Below, in pieces: positions 1 through 11,236 of a DNA stretch of 64,000 bases. The position numbers and the translations under genes are program-made. The notes below the pieces were generated by a model. That model ran no database searches. It was not told the origin of the DNA and worked only from the letters and a program-made list of their open reading frames with translations. This stretch comes from Apiotrichum sp. Y4204. Its lineage: Eukaryota > Basidiomycota > Tremellomycetes > Trichosporonales > Trichosporonaceae. The stretch lies in the NCBI GenBank assembly GCA_025531455.1, contig JAMYHL010000091.1, forward strand, positions 1-64,000. The letters are read 5' to 3'. Positions within the stretch are counted from its first letter, which is position 1. Every line of letters begins with the position of its first letter.

Positions 1-503
1 AGACTTGCGTCGGCGAGCGGCATGGCGAAGAACTCTGCCTGCCCGCCTGTGAGGCAGCGGTTCTGCGCACACCGCGAAGTGTACCCCTGCTCGCAGTAGA
101 AGCAGTCACCTGGGATCAGAGTTGACAGGCAGAAAGGACGTACCGCAGCTCACTGAAAAGGGCGCGAGCACGACGTCGCCGACCTTGTGCTTGGTCACGC
201 CAGCGCCGACCGCCACGACGGCGCCGACCACCTCGTGGCCCATCACGTACCCCGCCCCCGGTTCGTGGCCGCGATACGCGTGCAGGTCAGAGCCTGGAGT
301 CAGTGGAGGAAAAGAGGAAAACAGACAGCGTGTCGAGGAGAGCAGCAATCAGCACAGTTCACGAACCACGCACCACACAGGCCGGCGAGGTGGACCTTGA
401 GAAGCACCTCGCCGTCCCCAATAGTTGGGACAGGGACGGTCTCGACGCGCACGTCGCGCGGGCCGTGCAGCACCACGGCGCGCATCGTCGAGGGGATAGA
501 CAT
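1..503 (-). CDS. Zinc-dependent alcohol dehydrogenase, GroES-like N-terminal part (cut by window edge)
   Basis: Medium-chain zinc alcohol/formaldehyde dehydrogenase family, expected to oxidise an alcohol with NAD(P). Model: complement(join(<1..109,144..293,374..503)). The start at 503 gives MSIPSTMRAVVLHG, then a GroES fold. Joining exons 1 and 2 restores LCGSDLHAYRG, whose Cys-Gly-x-Asp supplies the catalytic-zinc Cys. GHEVVGAV is the zinc-binding GHE motif. Exon 3 begins the structural-zinc region GDCFYCEQGYTSRC. Only about 129 residues lie in the window; the Rossmann half and C-terminus are beyond the left edge. The second intron is only 34 nt. The family call is firm. The substrate is unknown; glutathione-independent formaldehyde-dehydrogenase-like enzymes share this N-terminus. 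Confidence 0.88.
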
Positions 504-1150
504 GGTGGTTTGGGGAGCTAGGGATATGTGGAATGCAAAGACGGACTTGAGACTGCGCGATAAGTAGTGTCCGTGTCGCTTGTCGGTTAATGGTTGCTGA
601 ACCGCTGAACACGGAGATTTCAAATATCACTCTGAAAGCCGAGATACCGAAACTGACCGGTGTGGCGCAGTGCAGCAGACGCGCCTTTTTTTTCTTCTCC
701 GTTCCCGACCTGTTGCTGGAAATCCATGGTCGCCGTGTCATTGGCGCAGATTGCCCTGACCAATGCTATCGACGCACAGAAGGTCTCAGGTGGGAAGCCT
801 CCTCGAAAAGGGTCTCTTGAAGACCTCAACTCCAGTTCACACCACAGGTCGACATCCTCCTGAACAACAAAGGTGAGCCACGACAACGCGAGACAAGACA
901 TCGTCACCAGAATGGTGAGACAAGACGTAGTAGCCGGTCTCGATCGTGGAGAGCCTGCAAGGACATCTAACCTAAACACAAGGAAAGGATCGAGAATGGA
1001 CACGCGGGGAGACTCGGATACACCTGACGTCTGGCAGAGTTCAATTTTGGTCCACGATTTCCCCACAACCAGACGTATGGACTTCATCATTGACTATTGT
1101 TCAGCTTTGGCGATTCCAGTTCTTCTTTCCGACTGGATTTCATGTCCGAT
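504..1150. other. Intergenic: promoter side of the dehydrogenase, 3' side of the lectin gene
   Basis: A 156-codon minus-strand frame (620-1090) crosses this stretch but has no family resemblance or splice context, and I do not accept it as a gene. No repeat or RNA gene seen. Confidence 0.5.
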
Positions 1151-1903
1151 TCAACACTTCAAGAGTCCGTCAGGTTGATTCCGTCGTCTGCCATAGCTGT
1201 CGGACGGCATTCGGGTCACTGATGTCAGATTACTTCTACTCGATATGTCGGTTACCAACCAGGTATCGAGCCATACCGAGCCGCCTGAGACGGCGACACA
1301 GAAGTCTGTCATTAGGAAAACCATCTCAAGGCAAGCGGCCAAGCCGCCCAAGGCTGGCCATCTCTCTAACTGTGACTTACTCGTCCCGTGCAGCTTGTAC
1401 GTCGAGTTGGCGTTGTCTCCCGTCCCGATGGTCGTCCAGTCCCAAGTCTGCTGCGGGACATTACCCAGGCATTCCCAGACTTTGAGTGGAGTGCCCACCG
1501 CGGGTTCTAGCATCAGCGCTATACTGGTGATGACGTACCAAGTCCGGCATCAAGGCACATGGGTACCTTTTGGAAGGTCTGCACGGCCACAGTCGTGATG
1601 CGGGTCGTCCCACAGTCAGTCGTCTCGGTGCCGTTCAACCACCAGCGGTTCCAAAGCGGCTCTGAGCGGAGTCTCGACCTGGGGTAAGGGGTAAGCGGAC
1701 TTCAGGGTGGGAGGGAAGAGACAGACAACTCACGCAGTCACTAGTGTGCCGCTTGGAGTAGGCAGGCTGTAGGACAAGTTTGTCAGTCGGATACTCATGT
1801 CCCAGCCCCAAGGGTCGAGCGTCCAGCCCGCATAGCTGATCCAGTACGCTGCCACTGGGTTGAGAAACATGAGGATAGAGAGGGGCAGGGCGGAGAGAAG
1901 CAT
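1151..1903 (-). CDS. Small secreted ricin-B-type (beta-trefoil) lectin-like protein
   Basis: Predicted secreted carbohydrate-binding protein of 196 residues. Model: complement(join(1151..1305,1381..1506,1539..1678,1734..1903)), and all phases close. Residues 1-19 (MLLSALPLSILMFLNPVAA) are a signal peptide. The central part carries the ricin-B signature: MCLDAG, then GTPLKVWECLGN and QQTW, a QxW-type motif. A second, weaker unit starts NFCVAVSGGSVWLDTW. One to two trefoil units fit the short length; a full beta-trefoil would need three. The intron at 1507-1538 is only 32 nt. The last exon could be longer or end elsewhere, because no motif anchors the final 30 residues. It could bind glycans outside the cell or on the wall. 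Lectin activity is inferred. Confidence 0.72.
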
Positions 1904-2790
1904 TGTCGGTGGTACGTGAAGCTAGGTGGTTGGTGTGGAAGACGGCTGTTGTCTGACGAGGGAAAGTTGCAGCTGATGTGGGAATGAATGGAGGACTGTT
2001 CGTCTTCAAAGCGCGACTTATATCAATGCCTCGGTGACTCTTCCCACCGCCCGGTCACAATACTATAAGTCACACAGCCAAATGGGTTCAAGCGGCTGTT
2101 GATAAGAGCGCGGGTGCGGATGTTGCTCTTTCAGACTTCAAGGTTGGGTTGGTCGGAACCAAACAAACAAACCTACTTGGACGCGGGACGTGGAATTGCT
2201 TGGACGCCACACTCCGCAGAATGCAGAGTGTGTTGGGCCATTCCATTCCGTGCCCAGCGACACCGACCCTTTCTGAGTCACCGGACATAGCTGACTCTGA
2301 TCCTCTGACCACCTGACCGTTTTCGATGCAGTAGCTGTCATTCTGAAGTGGGAACAGTGGGTGCCGTAAGAACATCCGCATCGGTTGCTCGGTGCAACTG
2401 AAAGCTAAGTGCTGTACCACACATCCTCGGCGTACACAAGCTTTGTGGAGCACCCGAATATGACAGGCAACTCTTACTCTTCCGTGATTCGGCCGTCACA
2501 GCCTGATCCCGTCATCAGCAGGGCGAGAGAGCCCCGTATCACGTCTGGCTGGCGACCGCACCTGGTAGAATACAGCGCCCTTCTTGCCATTCAGCCTAAC
2601 CTCTCCAACGCAACTTTGATTGTTAAACACATTCATTGATTCGACGTGGACTCAAGCTACTCAAATTGTATATATCTCACTGTACTTCACCCCTGTACAG
2701 GATGTCGTGACTTGCAGTGCCCGCTGGCACGGCTACTAATTGCTCTCGTTTGGTTACTCGTCGAGCTACAACACCGGACGGAGTTGACAA
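1904..2790. other. Intergenic between lectin promoter and BTB gene 3' end
   Basis: Apart from the TATA-like element near 2017-2024 I see no coding exon, RNA gene or repeat here. Short frames on both strands lack family features. Confidence 0.5.
2017..2024 (-). promoter_or_regulatory. TATA-like box upstream of the lectin gene
   Basis: GATATAAG on the minus strand, about 115-120 nt before the ATG at 1903. Position and sequence fit a TATA element; no expression evidence is available. Confidence 0.35.
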
Positions 2791-3636
2791 TCAAAAGGGG
2801 AAATGGGGCACGGTCCTCCAATTCGGATCAACGAGGCCATTATTGTGTTCAAAGTACCCGATGGCACGCCCGAAGAACGTTTTCATTTGCAACATGGGTA
2901 GACCCTTCGATTCGCGGTAGTTGTAGATCATCCACAGGGCGAAGGAATACTTGTCGGGAAGACGGCTGTCGAATGCCTTAGTCGGAGGCAAAGCCCTGAA
3001 AGTCCGATCGTCGGGGCAGTTCGAGTAAAGCCCGTAGATTGCGTGCGCGAGGAGCATTGGGTCCTCGAGAGCAGCGCCGATGACGTACGCAGACTGATAA
3101 AGACAAGCCTTGCGGCCGGCACGGGGGTAGATGTACTGGATTTCTTGTTGGTAAATTGTGTGGTGGGGGAACGTCTTGGGGTCGGTGAGCTTGACAACCT
3201 GGGCCGCGAGGTGGTTCTTGAGGCCGCGACACTCGTACTTGTCAAGAAAGCGGATAGCGATCAGAATGTTATCCTCACGCAGGGAGTGGTGGGTCGTTCC
3301 AAAAGTGCCGGTGACGAGGGCGAGGAAAATGTCGATGGCCGCCGCGGTCTCAATCTCTGGATCGGGGAAGTGAATGACATTTTCGTTTCCGTCTCCCATA
3401 AGCGGACCCGACAGCATTTCCGCAAACACCTCGCTGAAAGTCAGCAGTGGCAGTCAACGTGGTACATACCTTCCGGAAGCAAGGTGATACTTCATCGTCT
3501 TGAAGCGCACGTTGTCCGCACTGATGAGAGTGAAGTCGCCACGCGTCCAGTGCCAGGAGTTCATGATCCTGACCTCGGCGACGTCAGGCTGCTCGGAGGG
3601 CGCTTGTTTGACGTGGCTCATTGGTGTCCTCACCAT
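2791..3636 (-). CDS. BTB/POZ-domain protein
   Basis: Predicted 269-residue protein with a BTB/POZ fold, a dimerisation and adaptor domain often used in cullin-3 ligases or transcription. Model: complement(join(2791..3433,3470..3636)); the 36-nt intron joins HLASGS to EVFAEML, restoring the typical helix and turn. Exon 1 carries GDFTLISADNVRFKT, the usual start of fungal BTB domains, followed by FPDPEIETAAAIDIFLALV and the long helical part. The C-terminal half (about residues 125-269) is helical with no second named domain. This compact BTB-only architecture is common and expanded in Tremellomycetes. The partner is unknown. The start could instead be the Met at codon 6. It is divergent from the gene beginning at 4932. 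Confidence 0.75.
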
Positions 3637-4931
3637 TCTGCCTTGTGTGTTGGACTGTCGTTCAAGCGAGAAGAGGCCGAGAGCCGTGGCGATTGAGTGG
3701 TGGAAGAAAGGAATGAGCGAAAGTTGTTGGAAGTGGTGGGGAGAACAGGTTGCCGAGGTAGGAGAGGCTCATTTTTATGTCCACTTCCACTCGTTGGCCT
3801 GTGAGTCAAGGCTCAACTTTGTCGAGGCAACGCCGAAATCGACATCCATCCCCCATTCTACATCCTCGGTGCCAGTGTTTCCTGGTGAACATGATGTACT
3901 CGCTCTGTTACAAATCCTCAATTCCCCATCAAGAATCAACGTTATCTCGCACCTTGCTAAGTGTGGAACCGAAGTGTCTCACGATTACACACTGTGTGGC
4001 TTCACACAGCGACCAAGTCCAAGATTAGGCGATGGGGTGCGGCTGTGGCTTCTCGCGTCTGGATATAAAACCGGTTAGGCTTTGATACGGGATTGGAGAC
4101 AATAGACAATGATGAGTGATGTACATCGCTGTGTAGCAGACTCAGCCGCTTAGGGCCTTACACTTTGGCCGGCAATGTCTCATTTCGCGTCAACCATCGG
4201 CAAGGCGTGACGTCCGCCTCTTGCGGGAAGCCGTCGAGATACTTCTGCTATGTGGCATCGTTCCAGCTGTGTGACTTGTCGCCCTGCGTTTTTGTTTGTA
4301 GAGCCAAGAGTATCCGTAGTCAATGTCCCGCACTCAACATAACTCGCTTTCCATTAGTTTGCTGCTGGTTGTGAGTGTGTGGCAGCGAACTTCGCATTCA
4401 GACGGTGTTGCGAAACACACGTAAACGTCTTTGGAATAGCGAGGGTGCGAGTGGGCTCGCGCGCAATTGGCGTACCGAATCTGTGATCTGTGACCGTTTC
4501 TCCCGAGCCAGATCTCCGAACATAATGTCTCCCATAGCTGGCATGTAATCCCTCGATACAGCAGCAGCTTTCACCAGTCAGAGACCTGATACTGTCCCAC
4601 TCAGAGAGCTAGAGCCTGCAAGATTAAGATAGTCAGAGGTGATAAGTAAGAGATGAAGAGAGGAGAAGCAGTTTTTCAGTCTTTTGGAAAAACTGCGTCC
4701 ATTCCGATGACAACCAAGGAAAACTGGAACACCATCTGGGGCTCCGTGAATCTTGATCGCTTTTAGCCGGGGCGATCGGGGATCGTCACTGTTTTGGCGT
4801 CGATCAACACGCGTCAGTTCAAGGAGTTACATTCCGCTCGTCCTTTGTCTGCACTGCCTTTACTGCTTGCTGCCACCTCTTTTGTCGACTCGAAGATACC
4901 CATCTCTCACCCTACCTCACATACATCCACA
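3637..4931. other. Divergent intergenic region between BTB gene and the 4932 gene
   Basis: About 1.3 kb that must hold promoters for both flanking divergent genes. CATAAAAATG on the minus strand near 3773-3782 could be a weak TATA for the BTB gene. The last 100 bases before 4932 are pyrimidine-rich. No exon seen. Confidence 0.45.
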
Positions 4932-6227
4932 ATGACACGCAGCACACGACTGGCAGGCATTCCATTAGCGCCTCGGTGCCCGGAATCCACAATGGCCCCG
5001 TTCAGCGGAACGTCCTCCGAGCTGATCACCTCGCCGCTTCCGCTGTACGAGCCCGTGCGGTGGGGCTACCTCCGCCTCGGTCCGCAGTCATCCCCTCCTC
5101 CATTAATCAGCGCGTCGCCATTCGTCCCCTCCCCGATGATCGCCCATTTGATGCGGAACAAGAAGGACCGCGCGCTCGCCGTAAAGTTCTCGGACATTAC
5201 CGGCCGGGACGCGGTCACGAACATGGAGGGCGCGCTGCACACCTTCGTGACCCCCCTCGCGCGGGTCAACATGCACGGCGAATACGTCTTTAGCGGCGGG
5301 CATGAGGTGCGGGAATTCCCGCCCGCGATAGACGGCACATCGCAGCAGGCGCGGGTGGTCGTTCTCTCTGCCATGATCCACCCGGACTTTGAGGGCGATA
5401 AAGTCATGTTTCGGCTCGCCGCGCTCGGAGAGCACGAGGTGCGTGGCGAAGAGCTCGGTCCCGCCTTTACCATACCCTCTGTGGCGGAGAAGCAGGACCG
5501 GGCAGCGCGGGAAGCGTACGACGAGCGGCTAAGGCGCCATATGATCAAGCATCTCACTGCGGCGGGCCGTCTCCCGCCCATATCGGCCGTCAGCCCCATG
5601 TCCCCCACGCAGGCGATTGCGCATCTCGAGAGCGGAAACTCGCCGCTTGGACGCTACGTGTCTCCCACGCACCGTCCCTCGGCCGTCCTCTCGCTAGAAC
5701 TGCTCTACTACAGTGCCATCCAACAGGTAGTCAACGAGTTCTCCGCCCTCGAAGCCCTCTGCCCGGCCGGCTACGTCTACACTTTTGATCCTCCCGCCAT
5801 CTTTGCGAAAATGCTGGACGCAACCCTCCTGAATCGCCTGTATATCGCGGCCGTCGCCCGCGTCGCGGCGCTCAACCCTGCTGGATTCCGGAATATGCGT
5901 GTCTTTGGGTTCAACGACTATGCGGACCGCGAGGCGGTGCCGCTGCTCCGTAAGGCGCTCGACGCCCATCCGCACATTACTGTCGTTTCCAAGGCGGCAC
6001 TCTTCCCCAGGGGGACGTATGCGCCCCCCTCGTCTGCAGCTGGCGCGCTGCTCGTGCTCCACAACAACAGTGATGCCTTTGGGCAGAATATCGAGACGGA
6101 AGGCGACGGCGGCAGCATGGACGGCGCACTGGGAAACCACTCGAGCGCGGCGGCCAGCCTCCACCGCCGGCATCCCCAGCTACTCGACCGGATCCTCAGC
6201 TGGGATGCAAGGCTGAGAGATAAGTGA
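4932..6227 (+). CDS. Conserved fungal protein of unknown function
   Basis: Single-exon gene, 431 residues from the ATG at 4932, which sits in the good context CCACAATG. A second in-frame ATG with a near-identical context follows at 4992, so initiation may use either. No signal peptide or membrane segment is seen. The protein is a mix of alpha/beta sequence: a beta-rich first half with MNMEGALH-type and HPDFEGDKV stretches, and a second half with GFRNMRVFGFNDYAD. A Gly/Ser-rich end carries NNSDAFGQNIETEG and GSMDGALG, which look like conserved functional loops. I recall such loops in a domain-of-unknown-function family (possibly DUF4804) but cannot verify it. The long uninterrupted frame and balanced composition make it a real gene. 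The biochemical role is unknown. Confidence 0.8.
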   Translation: MTRSTRLAGIPLAPRCPESTMAPFSGTSSELITSPLPLYEPVRWGYLRLGPQSSPPPLISASPFVPSPMIAHLMRNKKDRALAVKFSDITGRDAVTNMEGALHTFVTPLARVNMHGEYVFSGGHEVREFPPAIDGTSQQARVVVLSAMIHPDFEGDKVMFRLAALGEHEVRGEELGPAFTIPSVAEKQDRAAREAYDERLRRHMIKHLTAAGRLPPISAVSPMSPTQAIAHLESGNSPLGRYVSPTHRPSAVLSLELLYYSAIQQVVNEFSALEALCPAGYVYTFDPPAIFAKMLDATLLNRLYIAAVARVAALNPAGFRNMRVFGFNDYADREAVPLLRKALDAHPHITVVSKAALFPRGTYAPPSSAAGALLVLHNNSDAFGQNIETEGDGGSMDGALGNHSSAAASLHRRHPQLLDRILSWDARLRDK

Positions 6228-6556
6228 GATACGGGACAAATGAGTTGTACAGCATGCGATACTATGATGCCCTGTGAGATGGCAGCACTTGGGTGGCACC
6301 TGGTGTGATTCACAAGTCAGATCACATCAATCATCACAGCCTCACAAGGAGTGACCTCAGCCCATGCTCTACCTTCTCGCTACGTATCCAGAGATCCGGA
6401 GAGGCAAGGCGTTCATCTGAAGAGACGATGCTCCGCTATGTCAGTCGCCGTGTGAACGCTCATTGTTGATCGCTGATTGCCTCTCGAGCCCAAACATACA
6501 TCTGCAAACAGAGGACAGAGGACAGATGGAATCTACACACAGTCTAGTTGAACCTC
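6228..6556. other. Convergent 3' intergenic region
   Basis: Between two converging gene ends (plus-strand gene ending 6227, minus-strand gene ending 6557). It presumably holds both polyadenylation regions. No other feature seen. Confidence 0.5.
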
Positions 6557-8192
6557 TTAGACCTCAGTCTTGGCAAGCTTGTCGGCCACGGCGTCCGTGT
6601 CCGCGTCCACGTCGAGCGCGCCCGCGGCCGCCGCAAACGAGAACCCAGACTTGGCAGCCGCCGGCTTGGCCGCCGCAGGCGCGGCAGGAGCCGCCTCCTG
6701 CTGGCGGCGCGCACCGGCACCGACCGTCTCAAAGCCGTCCTCGTCGGCCTGCGCCGTCTCCTTGGGCGGGAGGCGCGAAGGGTGGACGCGCACCGGCCGG
6801 CGCTGCTGCTGCTGCTCGCGCTGGGCAGCCTCACGCGCCTCGCGCGCCTCCTTCTCCTTGGCCTCGCGCTCCTTCTTGGCGGCGGCGGCCTCCGCCGTCG
6901 CCTTGCGCCGCTCCTCAAGGTGCTGCTCGGCCTCACGCTCGCGCGCGGCAGTGTCGATCGGGCGCGCGGCGCCAAACGGCGACGCCGAAGCGCTCTTCGG
7001 GGCGGGAGACGCCTCGGCAGAGCTCGCGCCCTCGCTGCGCGGCTTCAGGTTCAGGCGCTGACGGCTCGCCGGCTCGGCAGGTCCAGAGGGTACCCGGGTA
7101 CCGCGCGCCCACTGTGTGTGAGTAATGATGGTTTAGGGACGTACGGCAAAACCACCTTTCCAGGACTCACAGTAGACTCGGTCTCGGCGGGACCAGCAGG
7201 GCGGTGAGGAGGCGCCTCGCGGCCGCCGGGGCGGCCACCAGCCGCAGCGGGGGTGACCATCGGGCGGCTCGAGCGCCACTGGTCGGCCTCGTCGGCGGCC
7301 GTGGGGTCGTGGTGCATCTCGCGGGGCTCACGAGTCTCGCGGGGGCGGCCGTAGCCGCTCGACTCGCGGGACGGGGTGAACTTTGCGCCGCGGGCAGCGG
7401 ACCAGTCGCGCTCCACGCCATCGTTGCTCGCGCCCGAGAAGTTGCGGCGGGGGGCGGGGGCCTCACGCGCGGGGAGGGGAGTGGCACGACGCCACTGGTT
7501 CGACTCGTCCGCCTGCGAGGGCATGAACTCGCGGCCACCGGGGCGCGACGAGGCTGAAAGGTCAGTGGGGACTGATTGGGGAATGTGCTTCCGCGTGTAC
7601 GCGGGGCCGCGCAGGCACTCAGGCACGTTACTCACGGGCATCGGCGACGTTGACGCGGATGGAGCGGCCGGCGAGGTTGGCGCCGGTGCGGTCGAGGCCG
7701 GCCTTGAGCGAGTCCTTGGAGCTGAACTCGACGTAACCAAAGCCCTTGCCCTTGCCGGTCGCGTCCTTGACGAGACGGACCGAGACGGGGTTGAGGTCGT
7801 CGAAGAACGCGCGCAGCTCGTCCTCCTCGGTCTCAAAGGTCAGGTTGCCGACAAAGGCGGTGAAGGGGGGCACGTCGGGGATGGGGACGTCCTCGCGGGG
7901 CGGCGGGCCGCCGCCAAAACGCGCCGAGCGGTCGGGCATGCTGTCGAGGTAGCCGGGCTCGCCGCGGCGGGGGCCCGTGTCCTCGCGCTTGGCGGCTGGG
8001 GGTTAGTCACGACACACGGGGGGAAGGCGACGCCGAGGAAGAAGCTGGTTTATCACGAAAAGCAACTTGCAATTCGCGCCGGTAGCTACGCACGGGCAGT
8101 GGGGAGGGCCTCCATCTCGTCCGCCCAGTTCGAGCCGCCGGTGGTCTCGAAGAAGTCGCTGAGCGCCATCTTCTGGGCCTTCTTCTTGGGCG
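6557..8192 (-). CDS. TIF3: Eukaryotic translation initiation factor 4B (RRM protein)
   Basis: eIF4B stimulates the eIF4A helicase and mRNA recruitment to the 40S subunit. Model: complement(join(6557..7111,7171..7553,7636..7995,8094..8192)). The N-terminal exon encodes a Lys-rich start, then KMALSDFF and NWADEMEALP, the eIF4B N-terminal signature. One RRM follows (counted from the internal ATG at 8169: RNP2 FVGNL about residues 74-78, RNP1 KGFGYVEF about 109-116). Next come two copies of a DE-x-x-QWR unit with Arg/Gly-rich linkers, resembling the repeat region of yeast Tif3. A Glu/Arg/Ala-rich coiled-coil-like stretch follows, then DEDGFETV and an Ala-rich tail. Start problem: the exon opening at 8192 needs one upstream base, so a tiny first exon ending ATG-G is expected, but I could not place its donor. 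Translation from 8169 would give 457 residues. Confidence 0.85.
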
Positions 8193-9995
8193 CTGGAGGG
8201 CCAAGTCGGGGAAGTGGGGTGCGGATTCGCGCGCGTCATGCGCAGATCGGGTGTGGGAAGGGCGGCGAATGGACGGATTCGCAAGGAGGGATAGAAGGGG
8301 GCAGATGGGGGTGTGTTCGATGCGCGGGCGGAGCGGGCGTCGTGTTAGGACCCACACGAGGTCGGGCGGTTGAGCGGCGACGGGATTGTTCCATCGAGGA
8401 CGAAAGTATACGAGATACCCAGCGCGGCGCAGAGGACCATGTGAATGAAGTCCACAGGTAAAGGGCGCACGTGAGAGCACGGGGGTTCGAATGACGCGCA
8501 ACCGTCAAAGAGCAAGAGCGGCAACGACGCGGTCAGCATGTCAGAGAGCCGGCGAATACAAGGCGGCGGCGAGGGAGCAAGGAGGATCACACGGGCGCGA
8601 TGACGGAGCCGGGAGACGCGAGACGCGAGATGTTAGGCGCGAGATAGGAACGCAGGGCAAGACAAGGCGAGAAAGAGCGTACGGGAGACGAGTTGACGCG
8701 GAGAGAGGCAGGGAAGATAACATGTATCAGCTCGAGTTCGCATTGTTCACCGGCAGTGCTCACGCATGGTTATGCTTTTTGTTTTGGGGGGGTTTTGTGC
8801 CGAGGCGAAAGGGGGTGGTCGACGAGTGTCGAGGGGTGGTGGAGAGAGTGGATGAACCTGAGAATGGGATGTGTTGCTCGCTGTGGAAGCTGGAGGAGGC
8901 GGCGGTGGTGGCTTGTGCTCGTCGTCGCTGTCGTTGTCGCCGCCATCAATCAGTCAATTCGCCATCAAGCAGCCAGCAGAGCCCAGAGCACAAAAAAGCG
9001 GACAGGTCGGGAAATGGGAAAGAAGTGACAAAATGACACGTCTTGCTGAACCCACGTTGTGCCACTCTCCCGGGATTAGCGGCAATACACCGTAAGTGGG
9101 TCTTGGGGGGTCGCAGTTAGATGACAGGGCAGCTGACGGCGACGACGATGCATCTGATAGCGACGGGCAGTAGTAGAACATGGGCATGCGAACGTACATA
9201 CCAATTAAATACTACCAGTAAGAACATCGAAGATAACAAGAAAACCGGGAGAAGCAAGGGATTGCGAACTGCACAGTGAGGGGGCTACAAGAACTACTGA
9301 GAACAATACAAAGGGATTACGAGGTATGTTCCGAGGTGCCGGCAGGTGGCGTTGGTGCGAGCCCAGAGCCTAGAACTCGATCACAGAATGCCATTGGCAG
9401 TCTGAAACCAGCCCGATATATGATATCAGATAACGGCGAGCACAAGATGTGCCTGATGGTGGCATGCTGGCGCGAGGGGATAGATTCTTACTCTGGGAAT
9501 GTAACACCTCCGACTAATTATCCTCATATGAGACCGAGGAACCTTGGCCCAATGATCAGCTGGCTGTCGCGCACTGAGATCCGGATACTGACCACTGCCG
9601 AGTCCATACACGTACACACAAAGACCTGATCACACCAGCCCTGATACAAAAACACACAACAGGCAGACTTTGAGACAATCGGCAGTTCTGCAGTGCTTGA
9701 TGAAATGAACGCTCCCCACTCTCCCAGACGCGGCATCTGTAACCACCAGGCCACGAGGGTCCATGGCTAATGGTTCTGATCTTAGGTCTCTCTTCCGAGC
9801 ACCGATCACCCTCAATCACAATCCCTCATGGATCTGGGACAGTGCTCTGCAGCAAGTACACAAATGACTATTACCATCGGAGTTTCGAAGAAGAACGCAA
9901 AATGAAGGCGGTGAAGACGGTCAAATGGCAAGCAGCAAGTACAAGGCGTGAAACTGAGTGTGGCCCTCACACAACGCCTGCGCTAGGCTATTGAA
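8193..9995. other. Intergenic: eIF4B promoter/leader and CAP gene 3' side
   Basis: The part to about 9000 lies upstream of eIF4B and probably contains its missing first exon and leader. It holds a small heptamer repeat near 8613. From 9000 to 9995 I see no exon, RNA or repeat. Confidence 0.45.
8613..8632. repeat. Short GCGAGAC heptamer repeat (2-3 units)
   Basis: Two to three units of a GCGAGAC/T heptamer upstream of eIF4B. The identical 20-base string recurs inside a five-unit array at 41245-41279, 33 kb away. Confidence 0.7.
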
Positions 9996-10964
9996 TCAGG
10001 CGGCCTCCACTAACTTATAGGGCCGCAAGGGGATGTTGTCCCAGTACAGCTGGTTGTCGCCGTGCATGGTAAATGTGCCGCCGGTGTCGACCATGCCTGC
10101 GTGTCAGTGAACCCCTAAACCCATCGACTCACAGGTAAGCAGTAACGCGTTGATGCCCCAGTCGCACTTGACCCACGAGCAGCCGACAGCGGTCGCGCGG
10201 CGCCACATGAGGATCGCAAAGGGGACGGCCTGGGCATTGTTCTCTGTCGCCAGCTGCGGCTGGGACGCGTCCCACGGCTGCTTGGTAAAGTAATCAATGA
10301 GCGTGGTAAGATCGTATTCTTCAGGGCGGGTGTTTGCGTCCCCAATCGTCCCCTGGAAGTCGGGGTACGCCCACTGACTGTGCTCATGCGACTTGGTATA
10401 CTCGCACCGATTACTCTGATCCCAGGTCGCCCACGCAATCTCTTCGGACCACCTCAGCCCCGGAACACGATAGTACTGGCGCCACGCGTTGATGCGGCTG
10501 AGCAGCGCGCGCGTGTCCTTGTCGTGAGCCGTCATCGCACCCGTCGAGTTGCCGCGCGCGAGCGCGGGCCCGGCTCCAAATGATGCTGGGGTGGGGTCGT
10601 CCTCGTCGTTCTTTGAGGCGGAGGGCGACGGCGCAGCGGCAGAGTGGGTGGCAGATCTGTTGGTGGCGGGATCGGGGACAGCAGTTGAAGTGGTGGTAGC
10701 AGTGTTGGGGGCGGTGCTTTTGACGGTCACGGCAGTGCCGGCCTTGGTGGGGTTGGGAGTCAGGGCAGTGTTGGCCACAGAGGGATTGGGCCCGGCCTTG
10801 GCGACGGCGCCAGCGATGGCGTTGGCGGCAGAGGTATCGGGCTTGGGCTGGACGGCGCCAGCGATGGCGTTGGCGGCTTCGACGGGGAAGAGGGGCAGGC
10901 GCTGCGGCGCGGCATCGCACACGCCCAGCGCGAGGACAACGCAGAGGAGAGAGGGGAGGCGCAT
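9996..10964 (-). CDS. Secreted CAP/PR-1 (SCP/TAPS) superfamily protein
   Basis: Predicted secreted protein of 310 residues, related to fungal PRY proteins that bind sterols and lipids outside the cell. Model: complement(join(9996..10096,10133..10964)); the 36-nt intron closes in phase and supplies the last strand and C-terminus. Residues 1-18 (MRLPSLLCVVLALGVCDA) are a signal peptide. Next is a low-complexity linker with the duplicated unit ANAIAGAV plus Thr/Ser/Pro-rich, O-glycosylation-prone sequence. The CAP domain runs from about residue 155: LLSRINAWRQYY, LRWSEEIAWATWDQSNRCEY, SHEHSQWAYPDFQG (His/Glu cleft), NAQAVPFAILMWRRATAVGCSWVKCDWGI and the terminal Cys strand. Cysteines are spaced for disulphides. 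The caveolin-binding loop equivalent and ligand cannot be assigned by eye. Confidence 0.85.
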
Positions 10965-11204
10965 AGCGCGGGGTTTCGTTGTGGGTGGGGTGTTGGGAGT
11001 GGTGGTTAGTTGGTGTTGGGTGAAGAGCTGTATTAAGTAGTAAAGAGAGAACGAGCGAGTTGGAAACAGTGAAGTGGAGAGGATGGACCCCGGGGATGTG
11101 TTTGCGAGTGTGATGTGAGATGGGGGATAACAATGGCTGGGCGCGGCATACATCCCACATCGACGATACGACCCCATCTCTCCGTACACACCGCACACAC
11201 GTTC

Positions 11205-11236
11205 ACTCTGCGACTCTGCGACTCTGCGGCTCTGCG
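11205..11236. repeat. Octamer tandem repeat, about 4 units of ACTCTGCG
   Basis: Three exact ACTCTGCG copies and one with a single change (GCTCTGCG), in the upstream region of the CAP gene. Confidence 0.8.

Noticed and set aside
620..1090. 156-codon minus-strand frame with a hydrophobic patch
   Set aside because: Lies in the dehydrogenase promoter, has no recognisable domain, and the hydrophobic patch is isolated.
8480..8500. GGGTTCGAAT resembling a tRNA T-arm
   Set aside because: Stem bases do not pair and no upstream A-box is present.
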